Assembly: GCA_002483135.1 (NCBI GenBank)
Contig: DLHI01000020.1
Location: 124,001-188,000 of the forward strand
Direction: 5' to 3'
DNA from: Hyphomonadaceae bacterium UBA7672
Lineage (GTDB): Bacteria > Pseudomonadota > Alphaproteobacteria > Caulobacterales > Hyphomonadaceae
Length of the DNA stretch: 64,000 nt
Shown here: positions 35,976 to 46,228 of the stretch, one piece after another
Layout: each line of letters starts with the position of its first letter
Position numbering within the stretch: position 1 is the stretch's first letter
Translations under genes and position numbers: made by a program
The notes under the pieces: model-generated
Seen by the model: only the letters and a program-made list of their open reading frames with translations
Told to the model about the DNA's origin: nothing
The model's database searches: none

Positions 35976-38900
35976 ATGCGTATTCTGTCGCTCTCCCTCC
36001 TCGCAGGGGTGTTCAGCCTGGGCTGCGGCGCCGCCGCTGCACAGAGCACCGGCTATTATCAGACGCCAGCACTCGGACCCGACGCGCTGGTCTTCGCCAG
36101 CGAGGGCGACCTCTGGCGCGCGCCACCCGCAGGCGGTCTCGCCATGCGCCTCACCACACATCCCGAGGCCGAAGCTGCGCCGGTCATCTCGCCGGATGGA
36201 CGCTGGATCGCGTTCGAGGCCAGCTATGACGGCCCGCGCGAAATCTATGTAATGCCCATAACCGGCGGGACGCCCGTGAGGGTGACGCATGAAGGCGGCG
36301 GCGTATCCGTGCGCGGCTGGCTCGACGACAATCGGATCATCTACCGCACCTCGAACATTCCCGGCGCCACGGCGCGCCTCCTGCGCACGGTGAACCGCAC
36401 GACGCTGCAGGTCGAAGACATCCCGCTGTCCGACGCCGACCAGGCAACGCTCCTCAGCGATGGCGCCACGCTCGCCTTCACGCGCTATGGCCTCGCTTCG
36501 TCCAACGACAACGCCGTACAATATCGTGGCGGGGCGATGGGCCAACTCTGGCGCTACAAGCCTGGCGTCGATGCAGAGGCTGTCCGCCTCGCATCCGATT
36601 TTGGCGCGCCGATCCAGTTCCCGATGGCGTGGAACGGCCGCATCTATTTCGTCACCGACAAGTCGGGGACCGACAATATATGGTCCGTCGACGAGCAAGG
36701 CGGCGATCCGCGCCAGCACACGCAGTCAACCGCCTGGCAGATGCGCTCGCCCTATCTCTACCAGGGTCGCATTGTCTATCAGAGCGGCGCTGATCTCTTC
36801 ACCTGGGACATCGCCTCGGGCGCCACAACGCCGATCAGCATCAGCCTCGCCAGCGATGGCGACTATACGCGCCAGCGCTGGCTGGCCGCGCCATTGGATT
36901 ACCTCGCCGACGCACGCTTCGCACCCTCGGGTGACAGCGTCACGATCACCGCGCGCGGGCGTTTCGTCACCGCCTTCACCGGCACGCGCCGCCGCGTTGA
37001 GTTCCAGATCCCCGATGGCGCCCGCGCCCGCTCCGCCGCCATCGGCGCAGACGGCAAGTCGCTCTATGCGATCATCGATTCCGGAACCCAGGGCGAGATC
37101 TGGCGCTTTCCCGCCGATGGTCTGGGCGAGGGCAAAGCTCTCACATCCGGTTCCACGTCCTACATCTGGGAGGTGATCCCCGCGCCGAAGGGCAATGCGA
37201 TCCTCTATTCCGACAAGCGCGGCAAGCTCTTCCATCTCGATGCGCAATCCGGCCGCAGCACCGAGATCGACCAGACGCAAAGCAGCTCAGACTCTGCATA
37301 CGGCAACTACACATGGTCGGCGGATGGCCGCTACGCCGCCTACACCTTCATCGACGCGCGCGACATCACGCAAGTCGCGCTCTATGACACGCAGACGCGT
37401 CAGCGCACGGTGATGACGGATGGAAAATACGAGTCCTTCTCGCCTGCGTTCTCGCCCGATGGCGCCTGGCTCTACTTCCTGTCCGACCGCAATTTCCAGC
37501 CGACCCCCGGCGCGCCGTGGGGCGATCGCAATATGGGCCCCGCTTTCCGCGCGCGCACCAAACTCTATGCACTGCAGCTCGACCCCACGGCGAAATTTCC
37601 GTTCGCGCCGGAAGACGAACTGTCGGCGTCGAAGGACGACAAGACCGACGCTACGGACAAACCCGCCGCCGCCAAGCCCGCTGCTGGCAAACCCGCGAGC
37701 GACAAACCCGACGACGCAAAGGCCGACAAGCAGGCCGTCATCGTGCTCGCCGGTGTGAAGGATCGCCTGTGGGAAGTGCCCGTCCGCCCCGGCGAATATT
37801 TCAGCATCGCCGCCACCAAGACGCATATCCTGCTGCAGGAACGCGGCGGCTCGCCCGACGATGGTCCCTCGCTCAAGCGCATCAAGATTACGCCGAATTC
37901 GCCGGAGGTGAAGGACTTCGCCAGTGACGTCCGCCGCTTCGCCCTGTCGGCTGACGGCTCGAAGCTGTTCGTCCAGACTGGCGAAAACGCAAAGGCAAAA
38001 TTCCTCATCATCGCGCCAGGCGAGGACTTCCCGAAGGAACTCGCCGACAGCACCGTACGTGTGTCCGACTGGCGCCTGTCCATCGATCCGCGCGAGGAAT
38101 GGCGCCAGATGGCGCTCGACGCCTGGCGCATGCACCGCGACTTCGCCTACGACCGCGGCCTTCGCGGCGTTGACTGGAACGCCGTGCGTAATCACTTCGT
38201 CCCGCTTGCCGAGCGTGTCGGCCATCGCTCCGAACTCAACGATCTGCTCGCCCAGATGTCGGCCGAGCTTGGCATCCTGCACAGCCAGATCCGCCCCGGC
38301 GAACTTCCGCGCGACGGCGAAAGCGGCCAGCCCGCCTTCCTTGGCGCCACCTATGAAGCCACGCCCGGCGGCCTGCGCATCGTCTCGATCCACGATGGCG
38401 AGCGCGACCGCCCCGACACGCTTGGTCCGCTGTTGAAACCCGGCGTCGACATGCGCTCCGGCGACATCATCATCGCCATCGACGGCGTCGGCGTGCCCAC
38501 CGTCGCCGCCCTCGACGAGCGCCTGATGCAGAAAGCGGGACAGCAGGTCCGCATCGACTTCCGGCGCGGCGCCGAACAGTTGAGCCGCATCGTCACGCCG
38601 GCCTCGCGCGCACAAGAATCGACACTGCTTTATGCTGACTGGGTGCAAGCGAATCGCGAGGCCGTCGCCGCCGCATCGGGCGGCAAGATCGGCTATCTGC
38701 ATCTGCGCGCCATGGGCGCCGGCGACGTCGCCAGCTTCGCGCGCGACTATTTCGAACACTTCGACAAGGACGGCCTCATCATCGACGTGCGCGGCAATCG
38801 CGGCGGCAATATCGACAGCTGGATCATTGGCACGCTGCTTCGGAAAGTGTGGGCCTACTGGCCCGGCCCCATCGAAGGCGGCCCTGCCTCCACCAACATG

Positions 38901-39311
38901 CAGCAGACCTTCCGCGGCCATCTCGCCGTGCTGATCGACGAGGGCACATACTCCGATGGAGAAACCTTCTCCGCTGGCGTCAAGGCGCTCGATCTTGGTC
39001 CGCTCATCGGGGTCCAGACTGCCGGCGCCGGCATCTGGCTGTCCGATCGCAACGCGTTGGTGGACGGCGGCCAGGCGCGCGTCGCCGAAAACGGCCAGTT
39101 CGGTCTCGACGGCCGCTGGCTCGTTGAAGGCCGCGGCGTCTCCCCCGACATCGAAGTCGAGAACATGCCCCGCGCCGCCTACCTCGGCGAAGACAGCCAG
39201 CTCGACCGAGCCCTCGCTTACCTCAGCGAGAAAATCACCGCCGAACCCATTCCGCCCCTGACACCGGGCCCATACCCGCCGCTGGGACAGACGGGCAGGG
39301 ATGTGAGGTAG
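35976..39311 (+). CDS. Tricorn-like S41 family peptidase
   Basis: A 1111-residue exported protease. After a signal peptide (ending CGAAAAQ) come two beta-propeller regions (blades such as APVISPDGRWIAFEASYDGP and SPAFSPDGAWLYFLSDRN), a helical C1 domain, a PDZ domain (about 785-875) and the S41 catalytic core with the nucleophile Ser in DEGTYSDGETFSAGVKAL. This is the tricorn protease layout, which degrades peptides. A Lys/Pro/Asp/Ala-rich linker of about 35 residues (about 552-587) interrupts the second propeller. The ATG at 35976 is preferred to the GTG at 35964. Confidence 0.93.
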   Translation: MRILSLSLLAGVFSLGCGAAAAQSTGYYQTPALGPDALVFASEGDLWRAPPAGGLAMRLTTHPEAEAAPVISPDGRWIAFEASYDGPREIYVMPITGGTPVRVTHEGGGVSVRGWLDDNRIIYRTSNIPGATARLLRTVNRTTLQVEDIPLSDADQATLLSDGATLAFTRYGLASSNDNAVQYRGGAMGQLWRYKPGVDAEAVRLASDFGAPIQFPMAWNGRIYFVTDKSGTDNIWSVDEQGGDPRQHTQSTAWQMRSPYLYQGRIVYQSGADLFTWDIASGATTPISISLASDGDYTRQRWLAAPLDYLADARFAPSGDSVTITARGRFVTAFTGTRRRVEFQIPDGARARSAAIGADGKSLYAIIDSGTQGEIWRFPADGLGEGKALTSGSTSYIWEVIPAPKGNAILYSDKRGKLFHLDAQSGRSTEIDQTQSSSDSAYGNYTWSADGRYAAYTFIDARDITQVALYDTQTRQRTVMTDGKYESFSPAFSPDGAWLYFLSDRNFQPTPGAPWGDRNMGPAFRARTKLYALQLDPTAKFPFAPEDELSASKDDKTDATDKPAAAKPAAGKPASDKPDDAKADKQAVIVLAGVKDRLWEVPVRPGEYFSIAATKTHILLQERGGSPDDGPSLKRIKITPNSPEVKDFASDVRRFALSADGSKLFVQTGENAKAKFLIIAPGEDFPKELADSTVRVSDWRLSIDPREEWRQMALDAWRMHRDFAYDRGLRGVDWNAVRNHFVPLAERVGHRSELNDLLAQMSAELGILHSQIRPGELPRDGESGQPAFLGATYEATPGGLRIVSIHDGERDRPDTLGPLLKPGVDMRSGDIIIAIDGVGVPTVAALDERLMQKAGQQVRIDFRRGAEQLSRIVTPASRAQESTLLYADWVQANREAVAAASGGKIGYLHLRAMGAGDVASFARDYFEHFDKDGLIIDVRGNRGGNIDSWIIGTLLRKVWAYWPGPIEGGPASTNMQQTFRGHLAVLIDEGTYSDGETFSAGVKALDLGPLIGVQTAGAGIWLSDRNALVDGGQARVAENGQFGLDGRWLVEGRGVSPDIEVENMPRAAYLGEDSQLDRALAYLSEKITAEPIPPLTPGPYPPLGQTGRDVR

Positions 39312-39316
39312 GCGGA

Positions 39317-41365
39317 TCAGACCATCGACAGGCCGGGATCGCCTTCGATCGCCTCGCTCCGCATGCTTGGCCGTTGCCCCGGCGCCCAGCGCGCAACGCG
39401 ATGGACCACGCGATAGCGCAGGGGGCCGCCGTCCTCGCGGCCGCTGCGCTCGACGGGCGGCGGGATGCACACGAACTCGGTCTCAAGCTCGTCGGCTGAG
39501 GCGCGCACGGTCGTGTATCCGTAGCCCCAGAAGTCCGTGAAGGTCAGGTGCGGTGCGTTGTCCGGATTGCGCGCGGCCCGCGCCTGTGCCGGATCGTCCG
39601 TGTCGCGCAGCGCAAGGGCAGAGCGCACGCCATGAAGCACGGTCGTGCTGTATGCATGCAGCTTCGTCCCGTCGCGTCGGTCATGCACGTAGAACGGCCT
39701 AAGCGGGTTTTCCTTCGGATAGGTCAACGTCTGAACCTCGCCCGATCCCTGCTGAGAGATCGAGCCGGTGACGAATTCGACTGCCACGGGCTCGAACGGT
39801 AGCGGCGGCAACGTTTCGCTCGGATAGCCTGCCCAGAACGAATGCTTGTCGCCCGCGACGATGGCAAGGCCCGTGATGCCCTCGTCGCGCACCATGCCAA
39901 AGATCTCCGCGTGCTCGACGACGTAAGACCGGTTGTAGACGCCATACTCCGAGCTCGGCCACGTCGCCTTGAACTCGTCAGGCAGGTTCTGCGGATCGGT
40001 GCGCCAGGTCAGCGTGCCGAACGAATGTCCCCAGATCTTCCACGGCGCCTTTGCCGCACGCAGGCGCTCCTTGAACCACGCCATCTGTTCGACGCCCAGA
40101 TAGGCCTGCGGCGGCTCGTTGCGTTGCGTGTTGGGAACTTCCTCCGTCCCAATGCGGATGGTGGCCGGCGCGCCGCCGGGATATTCGCGCCCGGCCTCGA
40201 GGATGTCGTTCGCGATCTCGGGGAAGGTTCCGAAGTCCATCCCGGGTATGCCATCGCCGTTGATCGGGCCTGATTTGAACGAGCGATTGTCCGTCAGGAT
40301 CATGTCGATATTCTTGCCGAACCGGAAGGCGCGCTCGATGCGCAGCGCGTTGATGGCGGCAAGGTTGTTCGGCTCCTGGCCGACGCCGCGCGCGTCTATG
40401 TTCGAGAGCGGCTTGTTCTCGACAAGGGGCGCTTCGAATGCATCCCCTGCGCCTTTCTTGATGACGCGTGCGGGCTGGTATTCATACCACGCCTGGCTTG
40501 CGGCCACCTTCAAGGTCTGTGCCGGCACGGGCGCATCGCTCGAGATCACCGCCTGGCTCTGATAGCCGTTCCATGAGAACTCGTGATTGTCCCACACGGG
40601 CACGAACGGCCATCGTGCACGTGCATCCTGCAGGTCGGGGTCCAGCAGGAAGCTGCGATACAGCGTGCGATAGTCTTCGAGGTCGACGGGAAAGTGGAAG
40701 TTCTTCAGCTTCTTGCCTGTCGGGTAGCGCACCGCCCCCGTCAGCTTGCGGCCGCGATCCATGCCGTCGGGCATGTCCTCGGGATAGCGCACCACCTCGT
40801 AGACGAAATCGCCAAGATGCAGCACGAAGCTCAGCTGCTCGCCACGCGGCCGGCGCGCATCTTCGTAGATCATCCGCCGATAGGCGTTCATGGCGCCGTT
40901 CGTGATGTCCTGGCAGCTGGCGAAGGCAAAGCGCACGGGGCTGTCGTCATCGTCTGCGGGCGCGGTGAGCGTGCGTCCGACGCGACTCATGTTTCCCGTT
41001 TCGTCGACGAAGCGATACCAGTACTCCCGCGCGGGGCTTAGCCCGGCGGCGAGGAAGCGGCACGTCCAATCCGTTGCGGCGTTCACCTCGACATCGCCGC
41101 GCGCGACGACATGGGCGAAGGCTTCGTCGCCGGCGACTTCAACCATCAGTCGGTGCGCGCCCGCACCTGCATCGGGCGAGCGGCGGGTCCACAGGATCAC
41201 GCTGTCATGCTGGGGATCGCCCGAGGCGACGCCGTGCGGGTAGAGGTCGCGCCTCTCCGTGCGTGGGGCGGTGGGCGTGTGCGTGCATGCCGGACCGAGC
41301 GCGAGAGCCGCGCCAAGAGCGGTGGCCTGCTTCAGCAGCGACCTGCGCGTTGTCTGTCCGCTCAT
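39317..41365 (-). CDS. phoD: Tat-exported alkaline phosphatase D family protein
   Basis: A 682-residue PhoD-type metallophosphatase/phosphodiesterase acting on phosphate esters outside the inner membrane. The Tat signal TTRRSLLKQATALGA leads; the PhoD-like N-terminal domain has YPHGVASGDPQHDSVILWTR, and the metal site includes FASCQDITNG, HLGDFVYE, VWDNHEF and IVAGDKHSFWAG. The Met at 41365 has AGGGGAG upstream. It converges with the S41 protease and a palindrome shared with the M3 peptidase promoter lies upstream. Longer than Bacillus PhoD by about 100 residues. Confidence 0.9.
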   Translation of the reverse strand: MSGQTTRRSLLKQATALGAALALGPACTHTPTAPRTERRDLYPHGVASGDPQHDSVILWTRRSPDAGAGAHRLMVEVAGDEAFAHVVARGDVEVNAATDWTCRFLAAGLSPAREYWYRFVDETGNMSRVGRTLTAPADDDDSPVRFAFASCQDITNGAMNAYRRMIYEDARRPRGEQLSFVLHLGDFVYEVVRYPEDMPDGMDRGRKLTGAVRYPTGKKLKNFHFPVDLEDYRTLYRSFLLDPDLQDARARWPFVPVWDNHEFSWNGYQSQAVISSDAPVPAQTLKVAASQAWYEYQPARVIKKGAGDAFEAPLVENKPLSNIDARGVGQEPNNLAAINALRIERAFRFGKNIDMILTDNRSFKSGPINGDGIPGMDFGTFPEIANDILEAGREYPGGAPATIRIGTEEVPNTQRNEPPQAYLGVEQMAWFKERLRAAKAPWKIWGHSFGTLTWRTDPQNLPDEFKATWPSSEYGVYNRSYVVEHAEIFGMVRDEGITGLAIVAGDKHSFWAGYPSETLPPLPFEPVAVEFVTGSISQQGSGEVQTLTYPKENPLRPFYVHDRRDGTKLHAYSTTVLHGVRSALALRDTDDPAQARAARNPDNAPHLTFTDFWGYGYTTVRASADELETEFVCIPPPVERSGREDGGPLRYRVVHRVARWAPGQRPSMRSEAIEGDPGLSMV

Positions 41366-41436
41366 CGATGCCACTCCCCTTCCAACCCGAACCCGAAGCA
41401 AATCGACGGGTTTCGGGTCAGATGTAGGAGAGTGTA

Positions 41437-41451
41437 TATCGATTATCGATA
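41437..41451. promoter_or_regulatory. Candidate operator TATCGATTATCGATA upstream of phoD
   Basis: A 15-base near-perfect palindrome 72-86 bases upstream of the phoD start. It contains, on the minus strand, the 12-mer CGATAATCGATA also found at 2383-2394. It does not resemble a PHO box. Role inferred only. Confidence 0.4.
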
Positions 41452-41502
41452 CGGAGCAAAGGGGCGCGGGCGAAGCCTTTCCGGCCCGCCCGGCATCCCC
41501 TG

Positions 41503-44500
41503 CTACTCCGCCGCCACCAGTTCCAGCGGCGCCGCCAACCGGCTGACGGATTCCTTCGGCACCACGTGCACGAAGTTTGGCAGCTCGAGGCTCCAGTTGG
41601 CGAGGATCGACTTCGCATGCGGAGAGCCAGTGCGGCGCGCGTGTTCCTCAATGAGGTCGCGCAGCACCTTGATCCAGTGATCCGTCACGACAGGCCGCCA
41701 GATGATTGTCTCCGGGTTGGCCATGGTCGCGAAGCGGCGTGCGGGATCGTGCAGGAAGGCCATGCCGCCCGTCATGCCGGCGCCGAAATTCTCGCCGACT
41801 GAACCGAGGATCACGGCTGTGCCTCCCGTCATGTATTCGCAGCCGTTCGCGCCGCAGCCTTCCACCACCACGGTCGCGCCGGAGTTGCGCACGGCGAAGC
41901 GCTCGCCCGCCTGGCCCGCCGCGAACAGCTTGCCGGACGTTGCGCCGTAGAGAACCGTGTTGCCGATGATCGTGTTGTCCTTCCCGACATAGCGCGCGGT
42001 CGATGGCGGACGAATGATGATCGTCGCGCCCGACAGCCCCTTGCCGACATAGTCGTTGGCCTCGCCGATCACTTCCAGCGTCAGACCCTTGACGCCGAAC
42101 GCGCCCAGCGACTGTCCGCACGAACCCTCCAGCGTCACCCGCAGGCGGTCCTCGGGCAGGGCGTCCATGCCGTACTTGCGCACGATATGGCTCGACGCGC
42201 GCGTGCCGATGGCCCGCTGTACATTGCGCACGTGATAGTCGAGCTGCATCTTCTCGCCGCGTTCGAAGAACGGCGCGCCATCGCGCAGGATCTGCTCGTC
42301 CAGCGAATCCGCTACCGCATTGCGCAGCGTCGGCTTGTAGGTGACGCGCGCTTCCGGGTCAGCCCGCACCAGCAACGGCGACAGATCAAGGTCATCCAGC
42401 ATCGCCGATCCACGCGAGACCTGGTGCAGCAAGTCCGTCCGCCCGATCACTTCGTCCAGCCGCGTGAAGCCCAGCTCCGCCAGGATCTCGCGCACTTCCT
42501 CGGCGATGAACGTCATCAGGTTGACGACCTTGTCCGCCGTCCCCGTGAACTTCGCGCGCAGCTTTTCGTCCTGCGTACAGACGCCCACCGGACACGTGTT
42601 GGAATGGCACTGGCGCACCATGATGCACCCCATCGCCAGCAGGCTCGCCGTACCGATGCCATACTCCTCCGCGCCCAGCATCGCCGCGATCACGATGTCG
42701 CGCCCCGTCCGCAGGCCCCCATCCGTGCGCAGCGTCACCTGATCGCGCAGATTGTTCAGCGTCAGCACGTGATGGGCTTCGGCGAGACCAATCTCCCACG
42801 GCAGGCCCGCGAACTTGATCGACGACTGCGGGCTCGCTCCCGTGCCGCCCACATGCCCCGAAATCAGGATCACATCGGCCTTCGCCTTCGCCACCCCCGC
42901 CGCCACCGTGCCCACGCCCGAGCGCGAGACCAGCTTCACGCACACGCGGCAATCCGGATTGATCTGCTTCAGGTCGTAGATCAGCTGCGCGAGGTCCTCG
43001 ATCGAATAAATGTCATGGTGCGGCGGCGGCGAGATCAGCATCACGCCCGGCGTCGCATAACGGTTCTTCGCGATGAACTCCGTCACCTTGAACCCCGGCA
43101 GCTGCCCGCCTTCGCCGGGCTTGGCGCCCTGCGCCACCTTGATCTCCAGCTCCTTGCACTGGTTCAGGTATTCCGCCGTCACGCCAAAGCGCCCCGAGGC
43201 CACCTGCTTGATCATCGAGTTGGCGTTGTCGCCATTCGGCATCGGCTTGTAGCGCTCGCGCACTTCCCCGCCTTCACCTGACACCGACTTCGCGCCGATC
43301 CGGTTCATCGCGATGTTCAGCGTGCCATGCGCCTCCGGTCCCAGCGCGCCGAGCGACATGCCCGGCGTCACGAACCGCTTGCGAATCTCGTTCACCGACT
43401 GCACGTCATGCAGCGACGCCTTCGCCGCCTGCGGCTTGAAGTCGAGCAGATCGCGCAGCTGCACCATCTTCTTCCGCGCCGTCGCCAGCTTGGAATACTG
43501 CTTGAACGCCGCATAGGAATTAGTGTCGCACGCCCGCTGCAGCGCATGGATCAGCTCGCCCGAAAGCGCATGCGCGTCGCCCGACGCGCGCACGCGATAG
43601 AACCCGCCCACGGGAAGAACGGCCACGCCCGTATTCCACGCCTTCGCATGCAGTTCGATCGCCTTGCGCTGAAGACCGGCAAGACCGATCCCCGAAATGC
43701 GGCTGGTCATGCCGGGGAAATAGTCCGCCACCAGCGCGCGCGAGAGTCCCAGCGCCTCGAAATTGTATCCACCGCGATAGGAAGAGATGACGCTGATCCC
43801 CATCTTGGAGAGAATCTTGAGCAGCCCCGCCTCGATCGCCTTCTTGTAGTTGAGCACAACCTTGCCCAGCGGCTTGTCGCCGAACAGGCCCTTGGCGTGC
43901 CGCGCCGCCAGCGTTTCCTGCGCCATGTAGGCGTTGACGCACGTCGCCCCCACGCCGACCAGCACCGCAAAGTAATGCGTATCGAGACACTCCGCCGAAC
44001 GCACCGTGATCGAGCAGAATGTCCGCAGCCCATGGCTCACCAGCCAGGAATGCACCGCGCCCGCTGCAAGGATCATCGGAATCCCGGCGCGTTCCGGCCC
44101 CTGCGCCTCGTCGGTCAGCACGATATGCCCGCGCCCGGACGACACCGCCACGCGCGCTTCCTCGCGAATGCGCGCAATCGCATCGCGCAGCGCAATGCCC
44201 GCCGATCCACCCGCGTCGACCTCGAACGTGCAGTCGATCTGCGCCACCTGTTCGCCGATTGTCTCCAGCATGCGCGTGTACATGCCGTTGGTCAGCACCG
44301 GGCTTTCCAGGACGAACACATTCGTCTGCGTCGCGTCCTCGGCGAGAATGTTGCCGAGGTTCTTGAACCGCGTGCGCAGGCTCATCACCCGTTCTTCGCG
44401 CAGCGGGTCGATGGGCGGATTGGTCACCTGCGCAAAGTTCTGTCGGAAGAAGTGAGACAGCGGCCGATGCACATCGGACAGAACGGCGAGGGGACTGTCG

Positions 44501-46044
44501 TCGCCCATTGAGCCGATAGCCTCTTTGCCGTCTTCCGCCATCGGCGAAAGAATCAGCTCCACATCTTCCATGGTCAGGCCCGCCGCATGCTGGCGGCGCA
44601 GGAATTCCTGCTTGTCGTTGTAGAGCCGCGGCTCCGGCCCCGGCCCGATGACGGGCTCGAGCTCGACCACATTCGACAGCCACTGTTCGTAAGGATGGCT
44701 CCCCGCCAGTCGGTCGATCAGCGCCTTGTGGTCATAGAATTTCCCGTCACGTACATCGACGGCGATCATTCCACCGGGAGGCACGCGCCCCTTGGAACGG
44801 ATACGCTCATCGTCGATGGCGCACATGCCGGCTTCCGAGCCGACAGCCAGCACGCCATCTTCCGTCAACGCATAGCGCATCGGGCGCAGGCCGTTGCGGT
44901 CCATGCCCGCGATCGCCCAGCGTCCATCGAACATGGCCAGCGCCGCCGGTCCATCCCACGGCTCCATCACCGAATTGGCATAGGCGAGCAGCGCCTGATG
45001 CCGCTTCGACATGATATTCTCGTCTTTCGACAATGGCTCGGGAACCAGCAGCGTCTTCGCCATCGGGCCCGGACGGCCCGCGCGCACCAGAAGCTCGAAC
45101 GCATTGTCCAGCGCGGCCGAGTCCGATCCGCCCGGCTGGATAACCGGCTTCACCTCATCGCCATGTTCGCCGAACACGTCGGAGACCATCTTGATCTCGT
45201 GGCTCTTCATCCAGTTGATGTTGCCCGAGATGGTGTTGATCTCTCCATTGTGCGCCAGCATGCGGAAGGGCTGCGCGAGTCTCCACTGCGGGAAGGTGTT
45301 CGTTGAATAACGCTGGTGATAGATCGCGACCGCGGAGACGAACCGCTTGTCCTTCAGGTCGAGATAGAAATTGTCGATGTCCTCGGCGAGGAACATGCCC
45401 TTGTAGATCAGCGCCCGCGCCGAGAAGGAGCAGACATAAAGGTCAAGGTTCGACGCCCGCGCCCGGTTCTCGATGCGACGCCGGCAGATATAGAGCGCCC
45501 GCTCAAGTTCGGGCGGGTCGCGCCGCAACTGGTCCGAGAAAAGGATTTGCTCGATCTCGGGCCGGGTCGCATTCGCCTTCATGCCGATGATCGACGTGTC
45601 GATCGGCGGCTGGCGCCAGCCATAGATGTAGAATCCGAAGCGCACGACTTCGGTCTCGATGATCGACCGCGCCTTCTCCTGCGCCGCAAGGTCGGTTCGC
45701 GGAAGGAATATCTGCCCGACGCAAACCTGCTTGTCGTTGGCGATGGTGTGGCCCATGCCGCGTACGGCATCGCGGAAGAAATCCTGCGGCACATCCACCC
45801 GAATCCCCGCGCCATCGCCCGTCTTGCCGTCGGCATCCACCGCGCCGCGATGGAACACGGCCTTCAGCGCGCGGATCGCCATCTCGACGATCTCGCGACG
45901 GGGCGTCCCGTCGATCTGCGCCACGAGGCCCACGCCGCACGAGTCACGCTCGTCGGCCGGGTTGTAGGCGTTCGCCTCGATCAGCGTGTCACGCTGCTGC
46001 TCGTAACGCTCGCGCCAGAGTTGGCCTTTGTTCTCTTCGCTCAT
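41503..46044 (-). CDS. gltB: Glutamate synthase large subunit GltB
   Basis: GltB makes glutamate from glutamine and 2-oxoglutarate with GltD. The 1513-residue precursor has the glutaminase nucleophile Cys in DERDSCGVGLVAQIDG (about residue 36, exposed after propeptide removal), the FMN-binding synthase domain (GEGGEVRERY, KPGEGGQLPG, PPPHHDIYSIEDLAQL), the [3Fe-4S] Cys of CHSNTCPVGVC and the C-terminal beta-helix domain. The Met at 46044 with GGAG eight bases upstream is chosen over the GTG at 46053. It is downstream of gltD and a small gene, separated by a hairpin repeat. Confidence 0.97.
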   Translation of the reverse strand: MSEENKGQLWRERYEQQRDTLIEANAYNPADERDSCGVGLVAQIDGTPRREIVEMAIRALKAVFHRGAVDADGKTGDGAGIRVDVPQDFFRDAVRGMGHTIANDKQVCVGQIFLPRTDLAAQEKARSIIETEVVRFGFYIYGWRQPPIDTSIIGMKANATRPEIEQILFSDQLRRDPPELERALYICRRRIENRARASNLDLYVCSFSARALIYKGMFLAEDIDNFYLDLKDKRFVSAVAIYHQRYSTNTFPQWRLAQPFRMLAHNGEINTISGNINWMKSHEIKMVSDVFGEHGDEVKPVIQPGGSDSAALDNAFELLVRAGRPGPMAKTLLVPEPLSKDENIMSKRHQALLAYANSVMEPWDGPAALAMFDGRWAIAGMDRNGLRPMRYALTEDGVLAVGSEAGMCAIDDERIRSKGRVPPGGMIAVDVRDGKFYDHKALIDRLAGSHPYEQWLSNVVELEPVIGPGPEPRLYNDKQEFLRRQHAAGLTMEDVELILSPMAEDGKEAIGSMGDDSPLAVLSDVHRPLSHFFRQNFAQVTNPPIDPLREERVMSLRTRFKNLGNILAEDATQTNVFVLESPVLTNGMYTRMLETIGEQVAQIDCTFEVDAGGSAGIALRDAIARIREEARVAVSSGRGHIVLTDEAQGPERAGIPMILAAGAVHSWLVSHGLRTFCSITVRSAECLDTHYFAVLVGVGATCVNAYMAQETLAARHAKGLFGDKPLGKVVLNYKKAIEAGLLKILSKMGISVISSYRGGYNFEALGLSRALVADYFPGMTSRISGIGLAGLQRKAIELHAKAWNTGVAVLPVGGFYRVRASGDAHALSGELIHALQRACDTNSYAAFKQYSKLATARKKMVQLRDLLDFKPQAAKASLHDVQSVNEIRKRFVTPGMSLGALGPEAHGTLNIAMNRIGAKSVSGEGGEVRERYKPMPNGDNANSMIKQVASGRFGVTAEYLNQCKELEIKVAQGAKPGEGGQLPGFKVTEFIAKNRYATPGVMLISPPPHHDIYSIEDLAQLIYDLKQINPDCRVCVKLVSRSGVGTVAAGVAKAKADVILISGHVGGTGASPQSSIKFAGLPWEIGLAEAHHVLTLNNLRDQVTLRTDGGLRTGRDIVIAAMLGAEEYGIGTASLLAMGCIMVRQCHSNTCPVGVCTQDEKLRAKFTGTADKVVNLMTFIAEEVREILAELGFTRLDEVIGRTDLLHQVSRGSAMLDDLDLSPLLVRADPEARVTYKPTLRNAVADSLDEQILRDGAPFFERGEKMQLDYHVRNVQRAIGTRASSHIVRKYGMDALPEDRLRVTLEGSCGQSLGAFGVKGLTLEVIGEANDYVGKGLSGATIIIRPPSTARYVGKDNTIIGNTVLYGATSGKLFAAGQAGERFAVRNSGATVVVEGCGANGCEYMTGGTAVILGSVGENFGAGMTGGMAFLHDPARRFATMANPETIIWRPVVTDHWIKVLRDLIEEHARRTGSPHAKSILANWSLELPNFVHVVPKESVSRLAAPLELVAAE

Positions 46045-46068
46045 TGTGAGCACTCCGAAGCAACATCA

Positions 46069-46190
46069 CCGCTCATCCCGACGAAAGTCGGGATCCAGGA
46101 ACGGTGGTGACCCTTGAACAGGATTGAAGCTTCAAGTCGGAACAAGCCGCGTTGTCCGCCCTGGGTCCTGACGTTCGTCAGGACGAGCGG
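46069..46190. repeat. Inverted-repeat element between the gltD unit and gltB
   Basis: Two 31-base arms (46069-46099 and 46160-46190) are inverted copies of each other with a few changes, and each is itself a hairpin: ATCCCGACGAAAGTCGGGAT in the left arm and GTCCTGACGTTCGTCAGGAC in the right. About 60 bases lie between them with no ORF. This is the layout of bacterial REP doublets or small MITEs. It sits in the gltB leader and could form a large mRNA structure. Confidence 0.75.
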
Positions 46191-46228
46191 GGAAGGTGCG
46201 GCGTATGGGAGTGAGCAATAGAGCCTCA

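Noticed and set aside
37287..39470. 727-residue minus-strand open frame
   Set aside because: It lies antisense to the tricorn-like protease; the GC-rich codon pattern opens the opposite frame, and its sequence has no domain or signal.
41452..41502. Possible gltB terminator
   Set aside because: Some GC-rich pairing after the gltB stop on the minus strand but an imperfect stem and weak T run; not enough to call.
43520..44683. 387-residue frame inside gltB, same strand
   Set aside because: Out-of-frame shadow of gltB, Gly/Arg-rich.
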